Shown in pieces: positions 20,264-29,464 of a DNA stretch of 64,000 nt (position 1 is its first letter; each line of letters begins with the position of its first letter). Both the position numbers and the translations under genes were made by a program. The notes beneath the pieces were generated by a model. That model ran no database searches. It had not been told where the DNA came from and was given only the letters and a program-made list of their open reading frames with translations. The stretch comes from Pseudomonas sp. ML96. GTDB lineage: Bacteria > Pseudomonadota > Gammaproteobacteria > Pseudomonadales > Pseudomonadaceae. The stretch is taken from assembly GCF_000761545.1 (NCBI RefSeq), contig NZ_JPMY01000010.1, positions 372,001-436,000 on the forward strand, written 5' to 3'.

Positions 20264-23200
20264 ATGACATTCGATGTGAAGGACTATGGGGCGCTGGGCG
20301 ACGGCGTCAGCGACGATACGGCCGCCATCCAGGCTGCCATCGATGCGGCGCATGCTGCAGGCGGCGGCGTGGTGTACATGCCGGAAGGCACCTACCGGGT
20401 CAGCGGCGGCGAGGAGGCTTCCGACGGCTGCCTGATGCTCAAGAGCAACGTCTACCTGCAAGGCGCCGGAATGGGCGAGACGGTGGTCAAGGTGGTCGAC
20501 GGCTGGGACGCGAAGATCACCGGGGTGATCCGCTCGGCGTACGGCGAGGAGACCCACGACTTCGGCGTCAGCGACCTGACCATCGACGGCAACCGCGACA
20601 ACAATGCCGGCAAGGTCGATGGCTGGTTCAACGGCTACATCCCGGGCCAGGATGGCGCCGACTACAACGTGACCCTGCAGCGCGTGGAGATCCGCGACTG
20701 CTCGGGCTACGGCTTCGACCCGCACGAGCAGACGGTCAATATCCTGATCCAGGATTGCGTGGCCCACGGCAACGGCCTCGACGGCTTCGTCGCCGACTAC
20801 ATGATCGACGGCGCCTTCATCGGCAACGTCGCCTACGACAACGACCGCCACGGCTTCAACGTCGTCACCAGCACCCACGACTTCGTCCTGCAGGACAACA
20901 TCGCCTATGGCAATGGTGGCAACGGCGTGGTGGTGCAACGCGGCTCGGACAACATCCCCTCGCCGGAGAACATCCTCATTCAGGGCGGCGAGTACTACGG
21001 CAACGGCAAGGAAGGCATCCTGATCAAGCTGTCCAGCGACGTGACGGTCGATGGCGTCAACGTGCACGGCAACGGCAGCGTCGGTGTGCGCATCTACGGC
21101 AGCAGCGATGTTCAGCTGATCAACAGCGAGATCCACGGCAACGCGCTGGCCGCCGCCAACCCGGAAGTGCTGGTGCAGTCCTACGACGACACCGGCGGCG
21201 TCTCCGGCCTGTACTGGACGGCCGCCAACAACCTTATCGAAGGCAACGTCATCACGCCTGCCGGGCCCTCGACCTACGCGGTGCAGGAGCGCAACGACGG
21301 CACCGGGCCGACCCTGATCCACGACAACAGCCTGGCCGCCGGCAGCAAGGGCACCACCCTGCTCTACGGCAACGGTAGCCTGGTGTCCGACGACCCAAGC
21401 GGCCAGCTGCTCGAACTCATCGAGGGTACCGCGGCCAATAACCTGCTGGTGGGTGGCTTCGGCGATCAGCACCTGCTCGGCCTGGCCGGCGCCGATACGC
21501 TGCAGGGCGGCTCCGGCCGCGATCAGCTGGAAGGCGGCCTGGGCCGTGACCGCCTGGAAGGCGGCAGCGGCGCTGACATCTTCCGCTTCAGCGCCAGCAC
21601 CGACAGCTATGTGCAGGGCGGCGTCAACCACAGCGACAACATTCTCGACTTCGACCGCAGCGAGGATCGCATCGACGTCAGCGCGCTGGGCTTCACCGGC
21701 TTCGGCAGTGGCGCCGGCCAGCTGCAGCTGGTGTACAACGCCGCCATCGACCGCACCTACCTGCAGGCCGCCCAGGCCAATGCCGACGGGCAGCGCTTCT
21801 CGCTCTCGCTGGACGGCGATCACCGCGCCCTGGGCACCGCCAACCTGATCTTCGCCGCGCCCAGCCAGACACCTGGCGAAATCATCGGTACGGCGGGCAA
21901 CGACAACCTCGGCGGCACCAGCGCTGGCGAAACCCTCAGCGGCCTGGCCGGCGACGACCAGCTGTCCGCTGGCGCCGGTAGTGATCTGCTGATCGGTGGT
22001 GCCGGGCGCGACAGACTCACCGGCGGCAGCGAAGCGGATACCTTCCGCTTCACCGCCATCGGCGACAGCTACCGCAGCGCGGCCGGCAACTTCACCGACA
22101 TCATCCATGACTTCGACCCGACGCAGGATCGCATCGACCTCAGCGGCCTCGGCTTCAGCGGGCTCGGCAACGGCCTGGGCGGCACCCTGCAGGTGGTCTA
22201 CAGCAGCGCCGGCAATCGCACCTACCTGCGCTCGCAGGAGGCCGACGACGAAGGCCGGTTGTTCGAACTCGGCCTCGACGGTGACCACCGCGCCACGCTG
22301 AATGCCGGCAACCTGCAGTTCGTCGTGACCCTGCCCACCCTGAGCGGCGACGAGCACGGCAACCTGCTGGTCGGCGGCGCGGCGGATGAACAGCTGCTCG
22401 GCCTGGGTGGCGATGACAACCTGAGCGGCGGCGCGGGCGACGATCGCCTCAATGGCGGCGCCGGTATCGACAGCCTCACCGGCGGCGTGGGCAGCGACAC
22501 CTTCGTCTTCAGCGCACCATCGCACAGCTATCGCAACTACGACGCGGGCGGCGTCAGCGCCACCGATACCATCACCGACTTCACGCCGGGCGTGGACAAG
22601 ATCGACGTCTCGGCCCTGGGCATCTACGGCCTCGGCAACGGCTACAACGACAGCCTGTACATCACCCTCAGCGACAGCGGCAACAAGACCTACATCAAGT
22701 CAGCGGAAAGCGACAGCGACGGCAACCGCTTCGAGATCGCCCTGGAAGGCGACCTCACCGGCCAGCTCGGCGCCAGCGACTTCATCTTCAGCCAGGACGA
22801 CGACAAGCAGATCCTGTTCGTCCCCACCCTCGGCCAATCCAACGCACGCCTGCTGCGCATCTACGAGGACGATCACCAGTCCGGTGTGTCGCAGATGCTC
22901 GGCGACCTGCAGCGCTACACCGACTTCGACTCGGTCGAGAGCCTGTTCTATGACGAGGAAGGCAACGCCATCGACATCGCCGAAGGCGGCAGCACGGTGA
23001 CCGGCAACTCCACCGACACGCCGGAGCAGCTGCTACTGAACTGGTGGCATGTCGATACCGACAGCCCGGGATATCTCACCCTCAATGCGCTGGCCCAACT
23101 GCAGGGCCAGATGGCCACCCTGCAGGAGCGCGGCGAGGTCACCTTCGCCATGATCTGGGGCCAGGGCGAAGAAGCCGCGCAGACGCTGGTCGCCAGCAGC

Positions 23201-24805
23201 GACCAGCAGGCCTACCTGGAGCTGTACAAGAGCAGCACCCTCAAGGTCTTCGACTATCTGAAAGACCAGCTCGGCGTGCCCAACGCCAACATCTACATGA
23301 TGCACACCGGCCGCTACCAGGAAGAGGCGGCGGCGGTGCGCGGCGCCAATCCGCTGAAAGTAGAGCAACTGATCGCCGCCACCGAGTTGATACGCCAGGC
23401 CCAGGACGAAATGGCCGCCGCCCGTGACGACATCAAGATCGCCGTGGACTACCGCGACCTGCCGTTGCGCTACGAGGTCGACCCGGTGCTGTCCCACGAT
23501 GATGTCTGGCACCTGCACGAGGAGTCCGCCGAGATAGTCGGGCAGCGCCTGGCCGACTTCATCGCCAACGACCTCGGCTACCAGAGCGACCCCGACGACA
23601 ACGCCTCGCCGGCCAGCATCAGCAAGTACCCGGAGAAGCACATCGTCGGCTACGTCGACGGACCGCTCTTCGGTAGCGACGGCGCGGAAACGCTCGACGG
23701 CCGCAACGGCGAGTTCACCCTGATCGGTGGCGAGGGCGAGGACTACTACATCGTCGACAGCGCAGGCGACCAGATCAACGAGACCGGGCTCAACGGCGAA
23801 GAGCCGGCAGACCTGGAAATCGACCGGGTCGACAGCAGCATCAGCTGGACCCTGGGCGCCAATCTAGAGGTGCTGACCCTGACCGGCACTGCGCCCATCG
23901 ACGGCACCGGCAACGAGCTGAACAACATCATCGGCGGCAACGCCGCGGCCAATGTCATCGACGGCGCCGGCGGAGCCGACAAGATGCTCGGCGGCGACGG
24001 CTCCGACACCTACTACGTCGACAACCTCGGCGACCGCGCCATCGAAACCGAAGCCGACGCCGCCAAGGGCGGCAGCGACCTGGTGATCGCCAGCGTCAGC
24101 TACACCCTCGGCGCCAACCTGGAATCTCTGGTATTGGTCGGCGACGACTACCTCAGCGGCCTGGGCAACGCGCTGAACAATACGATCTACGCCAGCAACG
24201 GCGACAACCTGCTGAATGGCGCCGCCGGCATCGATACGGTGTCCTACGCCTTCGCCCAGGCCGGCGTCAGCGTCAGCCTGTCCACCGGGCTGGCGCAAGC
24301 TACCGGCGGCTCCGGCAACGATGTCCTGAAGGGCTTCGAAAACCTCGAAGGCAGCGCCTATGCCGACACGCTGAATGGCAACAGCGCCAGCAACCTGCTG
24401 ATTGGTGGTGCCGGCGATGACACCCTGAACGGCGGCGCCGGCAACGACGTACTGCATGGCGGCGCCGGCACAGACACGCTGATCGGCGGAACGGGCGCGG
24501 ACCGCTACGTATTCGACGCGCTGGAGGACCTGGGGCTGGGCGAGCTGGCCGACATGATCTCCGGCTTCAGCGCCAGCCAGGGCGACCGGCTGGACTTCTC
24601 CGCGCTGGACGCCAACCCGCTGACCGCCGCTCGGGAAGCCTTCGAGTTCATCAACAACGAGGCCTTCAGCACGACGGACGCCACCGGCCAGCTGCGCTTC
24701 GCCGACGGCACCCTGTACGGCAGCATCAACTCCGACAGTGCTGCCGAATTCTCCATCAGGCTGCTGGGGGTGACTGCGCTCTCACAGAACGAACTGCTGA
24801 CCTGA
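20264..24805 (+). CDS. Secreted bifunctional mannuronan C-5-epimerase / alginate O-acetylhydrolase (PsmE/AlgE-like)
   Basis: A 1513-residue modular extracellular enzyme acting on alginate: epimerises beta-D-mannuronate to alpha-L-guluronate and probably removes O-acetyl groups. Modules: A (1-385), a right-handed parallel beta-helix with Y149-G-F-D152-P-H154, D178 and K117, the same numbers as the catalytic residues of AlgE4; three R-modules (about 386-535, 536-688, 689-845) with GGxGxDxLxGG calcium repeats; an N-type SGNH/SASA module (about 846-1105) with GQSN (Ser859), IWGQGEE (964-970) and DVWH (Asp1080, His1083); then a long RTX domain (about 1135-1450) and a C-terminal secretion tail. No Sec signal, as expected for type I export. 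The layout equals P. syringae PsmE as I recall it. Shine-Dalgarno GGGGGG precedes the ATG. No type I transporter is nearby. Confidence 0.9.
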   Translation: MTFDVKDYGALGDGVSDDTAAIQAAIDAAHAAGGGVVYMPEGTYRVSGGEEASDGCLMLKSNVYLQGAGMGETVVKVVDGWDAKITGVIRSAYGEETHDFGVSDLTIDGNRDNNAGKVDGWFNGYIPGQDGADYNVTLQRVEIRDCSGYGFDPHEQTVNILIQDCVAHGNGLDGFVADYMIDGAFIGNVAYDNDRHGFNVVTSTHDFVLQDNIAYGNGGNGVVVQRGSDNIPSPENILIQGGEYYGNGKEGILIKLSSDVTVDGVNVHGNGSVGVRIYGSSDVQLINSEIHGNALAAANPEVLVQSYDDTGGVSGLYWTAANNLIEGNVITPAGPSTYAVQERNDGTGPTLIHDNSLAAGSKGTTLLYGNGSLVSDDPSGQLLELIEGTAANNLLVGGFGDQHLLGLAGADTLQGGSGRDQLEGGLGRDRLEGGSGADIFRFSASTDSYVQGGVNHSDNILDFDRSEDRIDVSALGFTGFGSGAGQLQLVYNAAIDRTYLQAAQANADGQRFSLSLDGDHRALGTANLIFAAPSQTPGEIIGTAGNDNLGGTSAGETLSGLAGDDQLSAGAGSDLLIGGAGRDRLTGGSEADTFRFTAIGDSYRSAAGNFTDIIHDFDPTQDRIDLSGLGFSGLGNGLGGTLQVVYSSAGNRTYLRSQEADDEGRLFELGLDGDHRATLNAGNLQFVVTLPTLSGDEHGNLLVGGAADEQLLGLGGDDNLSGGAGDDRLNGGAGIDSLTGGVGSDTFVFSAPSHSYRNYDAGGVSATDTITDFTPGVDKIDVSALGIYGLGNGYNDSLYITLSDSGNKTYIKSAESDSDGNRFEIALEGDLTGQLGASDFIFSQDDDKQILFVPTLGQSNARLLRIYEDDHQSGVSQMLGDLQRYTDFDSVESLFYDEEGNAIDIAEGGSTVTGNSTDTPEQLLLNWWHVDTDSPGYLTLNALAQLQGQMATLQERGEVTFAMIWGQGEEAAQTLVASSDQQAYLELYKSSTLKVFDYLKDQLGVPNANIYMMHTGRYQEEAAAVRGANPLKVEQLIAATELIRQAQDEMAAARDDIKIAVDYRDLPLRYEVDPVLSHDDVWHLHEESAEIVGQRLADFIANDLGYQSDPDDNASPASISKYPEKHIVGYVDGPLFGSDGAETLDGRNGEFTLIGGEGEDYYIVDSAGDQINETGLNGEEPADLEIDRVDSSISWTLGANLEVLTLTGTAPIDGTGNELNNIIGGNAAANVIDGAGGADKMLGGDGSDTYYVDNLGDRAIETEADAAKGGSDLVIASVSYTLGANLESLVLVGDDYLSGLGNALNNTIYASNGDNLLNGAAGIDTVSYAFAQAGVSVSLSTGLAQATGGSGNDVLKGFENLEGSAYADTLNGNSASNLLIGGAGDDTLNGGAGNDVLHGGAGTDTLIGGTGADRYVFDALEDLGLGELADMISGFSASQGDRLDFSALDANPLTAAREAFEFINNEAFSTTDATGQLRFADGTLYGSINSDSAAEFSIRLLGVTALSQNELLT

Positions 24806-24818
24806 ACGCCGCGCTGGC

Positions 24819-25793
24819 TCAAGCCGAAAGCGCGGCGAAGCCGGCGCGGATCTCGTCTTCCGGCAGGTCGTCGCCGATGAACACCAGCACGCTCTCGCGC
24901 GCTTCGCCCTCGGCCCAAGGTTCGTCCCAGTCGAAGCCGTACAGGCGCAGCACGCCCTGGAACACCAGGCGGCGCTCGTCACCGGCGACGTTGAGCACTC
25001 CCTTGTAGCGCAGCAGCGCGTTGCCGTGGCGTTCCAGCAGGTCTTCCATGTAGGCGCTCAGGCGCTCCATATCCAGCGCCTGGTCGCTGTGCAGCACCAG
25101 CGTGCGGATGCGGTCCACCGACTGGCCGACCGGCGCCAGCGGGCGCAGCAGCGGCGCCGGGGCGACATCGGCATTGAGGTTGAAGCCGCGGATATCCAGC
25201 AGCTCGGCCAGGTCGATGCGTCCATGCTCGACCACGCGCAGCGGCGCACGGCGGTTGATCCGCGCCAGGCGCGCACTCAGTGCCTCGACCTGTTCGGCGC
25301 TGGCCAGGTCGGTCTTGCTCAGCAGGATGCGGTCGGCAAAGCCGACCTGGGCCTGGGCGATGGCTTCCTGCAGGTGGCGCTCGGCGTTCACCGCATCGAC
25401 CAGGGTGACGATGCCGTCGAGCACATAGCGCTGAGCCAGCTCCTCGTCGGCGAAGAAGGTCTGCGCCACCGGCGCCGGGTCGGCCAGGCCGGTGCACTCG
25501 ATCACCAGGCGGTCGAAGGCCAGCTCGCCGGCGTCCAGCTTGTCCAGCAGCAGGTACAGGGCCTTCTCCAGCTCGACATGGATCGAGCAGCAGACGCAGC
25601 CGTTGGCCAGGGTCAGCAGCTCGACCGGCTTGTCGCCGAGCAGTTGGCCGTCGATCGGCGTGTCGCTGAATTCGTTCTCGATGACCGCCAGCTTGAGGCC
25701 ATGCTCGGCCTGCAGCATGTGGCGCAGCAGGGTGGTCTTGCCGGCACCGAGGAAGCCGGTGAGCACGGTGACGGGAATGGGTTCGGGATACAT
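24819..25793 (-). CDS. CobW/YjiA-type GTP-binding metallochaperone
   Basis: G3E-family GTPase thought to insert or deliver a metal ion, often zinc or cobalt. The 324-residue protein starts MYPEPIPVTVLTGFLGAGKT at 25793, with GGAGATCGCG before the ATG; a longer frame to 25820 is less likely. Walker A GFLGAGKTT, the metal-binding CxCC in NGCVCCSI, ECTGLADPAP and SKTD (G4) are all present, and the C-terminal CobW_C domain ends at about 320. Position matches PAO1 PA4604, next to ybdD-cstA, where a YjiA/CobW gene is commonly found. It ends 13 bp from the epimerase stop (convergent). Confidence 0.92.
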   Translation of the reverse strand: MYPEPIPVTVLTGFLGAGKTTLLRHMLQAEHGLKLAVIENEFSDTPIDGQLLGDKPVELLTLANGCVCCSIHVELEKALYLLLDKLDAGELAFDRLVIECTGLADPAPVAQTFFADEELAQRYVLDGIVTLVDAVNAERHLQEAIAQAQVGFADRILLSKTDLASAEQVEALSARLARINRRAPLRVVEHGRIDLAELLDIRGFNLNADVAPAPLLRPLAPVGQSVDRIRTLVLHSDQALDMERLSAYMEDLLERHGNALLRYKGVLNVAGDERRLVFQGVLRLYGFDWDEPWAEGEARESVLVFIGDDLPEDEIRAGFAALSA

Positions 25794-25856
25794 CGCGATC
25801 TCCAAAATGACACGCGCCACGACTAGGCGTGGCGCGTGGATAGTGCGAGGAGTCTA

Positions 25857-26060
25857 TCAGCAGCAGCGGATAGGCCTGCCTTTACCGCCGCCGTAACGAG
25901 CTTCCTGGCGTTCGCGGAAGAACGCCTCGTAGCTCATCACCGGCTTGTCCGGATGCTTCTTGGCCATGTGCTCCACATAGTTGTCGTAGTCGGGCATGCC
26001 CACCAGCATGCGGGCGGCCTGCCCGAGATACTTACCCATGCGACTCAGGTCATTGAACAT
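25857..26060 (-). CDS. YbdD/YjiX family protein
   Basis: A 67-residue soluble protein of the YbdD (DUF466) family: [21 protein letters not shown], then [19 protein letters not shown] and a C-terminal [13 protein letters not shown]. The HMxxxHPDxPxMxxxxFFRERQxARY signature is complete. It starts 1 bp after the cstA stop and must be translated with it, the standard CstA/YbdD pair. Proposed accessory to pyruvate/peptide uptake. Confidence 0.93.
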   Translation of the reverse strand: MFNDLSRMGKYLGQAARMLVGMPDYDNYVEHMAKKHPDKPVMSYEAFFRERQEARYGGGKGRPIRCC

Positions 26061-26061
26061 A

Positions 26062-28128
26062 TCAGGCGTCCGGAATCGGCTGGAACGGGGTTTCCTTGTC
26101 CGTGCGCTCAGGCTTGATCCAGGCGGCGCGGCCGACCTTGATCGCGTAGAACAGCACGCTGAGCACCACGAACAGGAACAGCACGGTCAGCACCGAGTTG
26201 GTGTAGGCGTTGAAGATCACGTGCTGCATCTGGCCGATGTCCTTGGCCGGGGCCAGGACCTGACCGGCGTCCAGCGCATCGCTGTACTTCTTGGCCAGAG
26301 CCAGGAAGCCAACGGCCGGGTTCGGGTCGAGCAGCTTGATCAGGCCGGCGGTGGTGGTGCAGATCAGCAGCCAGCAGGCCGGCACCAGGGTGACCCAGAC
26401 GTAGCGCTGACGCTTCATCTTGATCAGCACCACGCTGCCGAGCATCAGGGCGATACCGGCAAGCATCTGGTTGGAGATGCCGAACAGCGGCCACAGGGTG
26501 TTGATGCCGCCCAGCGGATCGACCACGCCCTGGTACAGCAGCCAGCCCCACATCGCCACACAGCCGGCGGTGGCGATCACGTTGGCGCCCCAGGATTCGG
26601 TCTTCTTCAGGGCCGGCACGAAGTTGCCGAGCAGGTCCTGCAGCATGAAGCGACCGGCACGGGTACCGGCGTCCACCGCGGTGAGGATGAACAGCGCCTC
26701 GAACAGAATGGCGAAGTGGTACCAGAACGCCATGGTGTTCTCGCCCGGCAGCACGCTGTGGAGGATCTGCGCGATACCTACGGCGAGGGTCGGCGCACCA
26801 CCGGCACGGGCCAGGATGGTGTGTTCGCCAATGTCCTTGGCCACGGCTTCCAGCGCGTCAGGCGTGATGGCGAAGCCCCAGCTGCTGACGGTAGCGGCCA
26901 CAGCAGCGGCGTCGGAGCCGACCACAGCGGCCGGACTGTTCATGGCGAAGTACACGCCCGGCTCGATCACCGAGGCAGCAACCATGGCCATGATGGCGAC
27001 GAACGATTCCATCAGCATGCCGCCATAGCCGATGTAGCGGGCATGCGACTCGTTGGCCAGCAGCTTGGGCGTGGTGCCCGAGCTGATCAGCGCGTGGAAG
27101 CCGGACACCGCGCCGCAGGCGATGGTGATGAACAGGAACGGGAACAAGGTGCCCTTCCACACCGGGCCGGTGCCGTCGGTGAACTGGGTCAGCGCCGGCA
27201 TTTTCAGCTCGGGCATGACCACCAGAATGCCGATGGCCAGGGCGATGATGGTGCCGATCTTGAGGAAGGTCGACAGGTAGTCACGCGGGGCAAGAATCAG
27301 CCACACCGGCAGCACAGCGGCGACGAAGCCGTAGCCGATCAGCATCCAGGTGATCTGCACGCCGGTGAAGGTGAAGGCCGGGCCCCAGGTCGGGTCGGCA
27401 GCCACCTGGCCGCCGGCCCAGATCGAGGCCAGCAGCAGCACCACGCCGATCACCGAAATCTCGCCGATGCGGCCCGGGCGGATGTAGCGCATGTACACGC
27501 CCATGAACACCGCGATGGGGATGGTCGCCATCACCGTGAACATGCCCCACGGGCTTTCGGCGAGGGCCTTGACCACGATCAGCGAGAGCACCGCGAGGAT
27601 GATGATCATGATCAGGAAGGCGCCGAACAGGGCGATGGTGCCCGGAATCTGGCCCATCTCCTCACGCACCAGCTCGCCCAGCGAGCGGCCGTTACGGCGG
27701 GTGGAGATGAACAGGACCATGAAGTCCTGCACCGCACCGGCCAGCACCACGCCGGCGATCAGCCACAGCGTGCCGGGCAGGTAGCCCATCTGCGCGGCGA
27801 GTACCGGGCCGACCAGCGGGCCGGCGCCGGCGATGGCGGCGAAGTGGTGACCGAAGAGGATGTGCTTGTTGGTCGGCACATAGTCCAGACCGTCGTTATT
27901 GAGCAGCGCCGGGGTAGCGCGGGTGGGGTCCAGTTGCATCACCTTGGTGGCGATGAACAGGCTGTAGTAGCGGTAGGCAACGAGATAGAGGGAGACGGCC
28001 GCCACCACTATCCACAACGCGTTGATGGCTTCGCCGCGGCGCAGCGCCACGACACCCAAGGCACAGGCACCCACCACTGCCAGCACTGCCCAGGGCAGGT
28101 GGCGCAGCAGGCTATTGTTATTGTTCAT
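26062..28128 (-). CDS. cstA: Carbon starvation protein A, pyruvate/peptide transporter
   Basis: Large inner-membrane transporter (688 residues, about 16-18 helices) induced by carbon limitation; homologues import pyruvate or peptides. The start [20 protein letters not shown] has TTAGGAGTAATC before the ATG; the frame is open further upstream but without conservation. Family segments [26 protein letters not shown] and [26 protein letters not shown] are present. Two overlapping AANAANAA motifs follow the start codon directly, which would put it under Crc/Hfq carbon catabolite control. It forms an operon with ybdD. Confidence 0.95.
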   Translation of the reverse strand: MNNNNSLLRHLPWAVLAVVGACALGVVALRRGEAINALWIVVAAVSLYLVAYRYYSLFIATKVMQLDPTRATPALLNNDGLDYVPTNKHILFGHHFAAIAGAGPLVGPVLAAQMGYLPGTLWLIAGVVLAGAVQDFMVLFISTRRNGRSLGELVREEMGQIPGTIALFGAFLIMIIILAVLSLIVVKALAESPWGMFTVMATIPIAVFMGVYMRYIRPGRIGEISVIGVVLLLASIWAGGQVAADPTWGPAFTFTGVQITWMLIGYGFVAAVLPVWLILAPRDYLSTFLKIGTIIALAIGILVVMPELKMPALTQFTDGTGPVWKGTLFPFLFITIACGAVSGFHALISSGTTPKLLANESHARYIGYGGMLMESFVAIMAMVAASVIEPGVYFAMNSPAAVVGSDAAAVAATVSSWGFAITPDALEAVAKDIGEHTILARAGGAPTLAVGIAQILHSVLPGENTMAFWYHFAILFEALFILTAVDAGTRAGRFMLQDLLGNFVPALKKTESWGANVIATAGCVAMWGWLLYQGVVDPLGGINTLWPLFGISNQMLAGIALMLGSVVLIKMKRQRYVWVTLVPACWLLICTTTAGLIKLLDPNPAVGFLALAKKYSDALDAGQVLAPAKDIGQMQHVIFNAYTNSVLTVLFLFVVLSVLFYAIKVGRAAWIKPERTDKETPFQPIPDA
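28115..28125 (-). promoter_or_regulatory. Overlapping Crc/Hfq catabolite-activity motifs at the cstA start
   Basis: Reading from the ATG on the minus strand, AACAATAACAA contains AACAATAA and AATAACAA, both exact AANAANAA matches, immediately after the start codon. In pseudomonads this motif recruits Hfq/Crc to block translation during growth on preferred carbon sources. Confidence 0.6.
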
Positions 28129-28270
28129 GATTACTCCTAACGGAAAGACAGACAGGCTGCCGCTCAAGCTTAGACCCTGGATGGCAACTGCATTATTCGA
28201 CCTAGGTCTAGTGCGCAATTTGTATCGGCGCCAGCGGTTACACTCCGAGCTCTTTTCGGCGACCGCCAGG

Positions 28271-29464
28271 ATGCTACGCCGCATGTTGCATAGCCTTTAC
28301 CGCACGCTCATTGTCCTGCTGCTCGCCGGCCTGGCCGGCTGCAGCGAGGAAAACACGCCGCTCGACCAGCAGCTCTATATCTGGCAGCGCCAGTGGTTGC
28401 CCAGCCACGCCGAGGCCCTGACCCGCAGTCGCGCCGACTTCTCCACCCTGCGCGTGCTGGCCCTGCAGGCCCATCCACAGGCCGGCTGGAGCCGCGCCCT
28501 GGTCGATGCCGAGCTGCTCAAACGCGACGGCCGTCCGCTGATCGCCGTGGTGCGCCTGGACGGCCAGCTGCCGCAACTGGATCGCGCCGAGATCACCCGG
28601 CAGATCGACCGCCTGCTGGCCGACTGGCGCGCCGCCGGGCTCAATCCACGCGGCCTGGAGATCGACCACGACTGCGCCAGTGCGCGTCTGCCGGCCTATG
28701 CCGAGCTGCTGCGCGAGCTGCGTCGCCAGCTGCCGACTGAGCTGCAACTGAGCATCACCGCCCTGCCCGCCTGGCTCTCCAGCCCGGCGCTGGACCAAGT
28801 GCTGGCCACCGTCGACAGTTCGGTGCTGCAGGTACACGCGGTGAATGCCCCGCAGGATGGGCTGTTCGACCCCGAGCAGGCACAGGACTGGACCGAACGC
28901 TATGCCCAGCGCAGCGGCAAGCCCTTCCTCCTGGCGCTGCCGGCCTATGGCGTCGCCCTCACCGAGAATGGCCAGGTGGAGAGTGAGGTGCCGCTGCGCC
29001 AGGGCGGCCCGCGCCGCGAGCTGCGCGCCGATCCCGAGCAGGTCGGCGAACTGCTCGGCGAACTGCGCGCCTCACCGCCCAACCAGCTGGCCGGGATCAT
29101 CTGGTTCCGCCTGCCCCTGTCCGGCGACCGCCGCGCCTGGCCGATGCCGACCCTGCTCGCAGTAGCGCGCGGCCAACCATTGGCCCCTGCCATCGCACTG
29201 CAGCGCCAGCAGCGCGATGGCTTCAGCCAGCTGCAGCTGTTCAACAACGGCACCCTGGCCAGCCAGCTGCCACGGCGCATCGAACTCCCGGCCCGTGCCT
29301 GCTCGGCGGCCGACGGCCTGGGCGACTACCGGGTGGAACGCAGCGACGACCTGCTGGCGTTCGTCCGCCGCAGCAACGGCCGGCTGGATGCCGGCGAGCA
29401 TCGCGCCCTGGGTTGGGCGCGCTGCGCACAAATCGATCAAGGAGGCATGCATGTCGTTTTCTAG
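28271..29464 (+). CDS. DUF3142 domain lipoprotein
   Basis: A 397-residue predicted lipoprotein: MLRRMLHSLYRTLIVLLLAGLAGC gives a signal with lipobox LAGC, then a mature chain starting SEENTPLDQQLYIWQRQW. The DUF3142 core (about 30-290) resembles TIM-barrel glycoside-hydrolase-like folds: LRVLALQ, LIAVVRLDGQLPQL, LNPRGLEIDHDCASARLPAY, LQLSITALPAWL, VLQVHAV and PFLLALPAYGVAL. Function is not known. ATG at 28271 or 28283 may start it. Its stop overlaps the next start by 14 nt, so it is translated together with the repeat protein and mapZ. It is divergent from cstA. Confidence 0.78.
   Translation: MLRRMLHSLYRTLIVLLLAGLAGCSEENTPLDQQLYIWQRQWLPSHAEALTRSRADFSTLRVLALQAHPQAGWSRALVDAELLKRDGRPLIAVVRLDGQLPQLDRAEITRQIDRLLADWRAAGLNPRGLEIDHDCASARLPAYAELLRELRRQLPTELQLSITALPAWLSSPALDQVLATVDSSVLQVHAVNAPQDGLFDPEQAQDWTERYAQRSGKPFLLALPAYGVALTENGQVESEVPLRQGGPRRELRADPEQVGELLGELRASPPNQLAGIIWFRLPLSGDRRAWPMPTLLAVARGQPLAPAIALQRQQRDGFSQLQLFNNGTLASQLPRRIELPARACSAADGLGDYRVERSDDLLAFVRRSNGRLDAGEHRALGWARCAQIDQGGMHVVF

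Noticed and set aside
25996..28140. Long plus-strand open frame opposite cstA
   Set aside because: Composition is rich in His, Gln, Asp and Arg as expected for an antisense shadow; cstA is certain.
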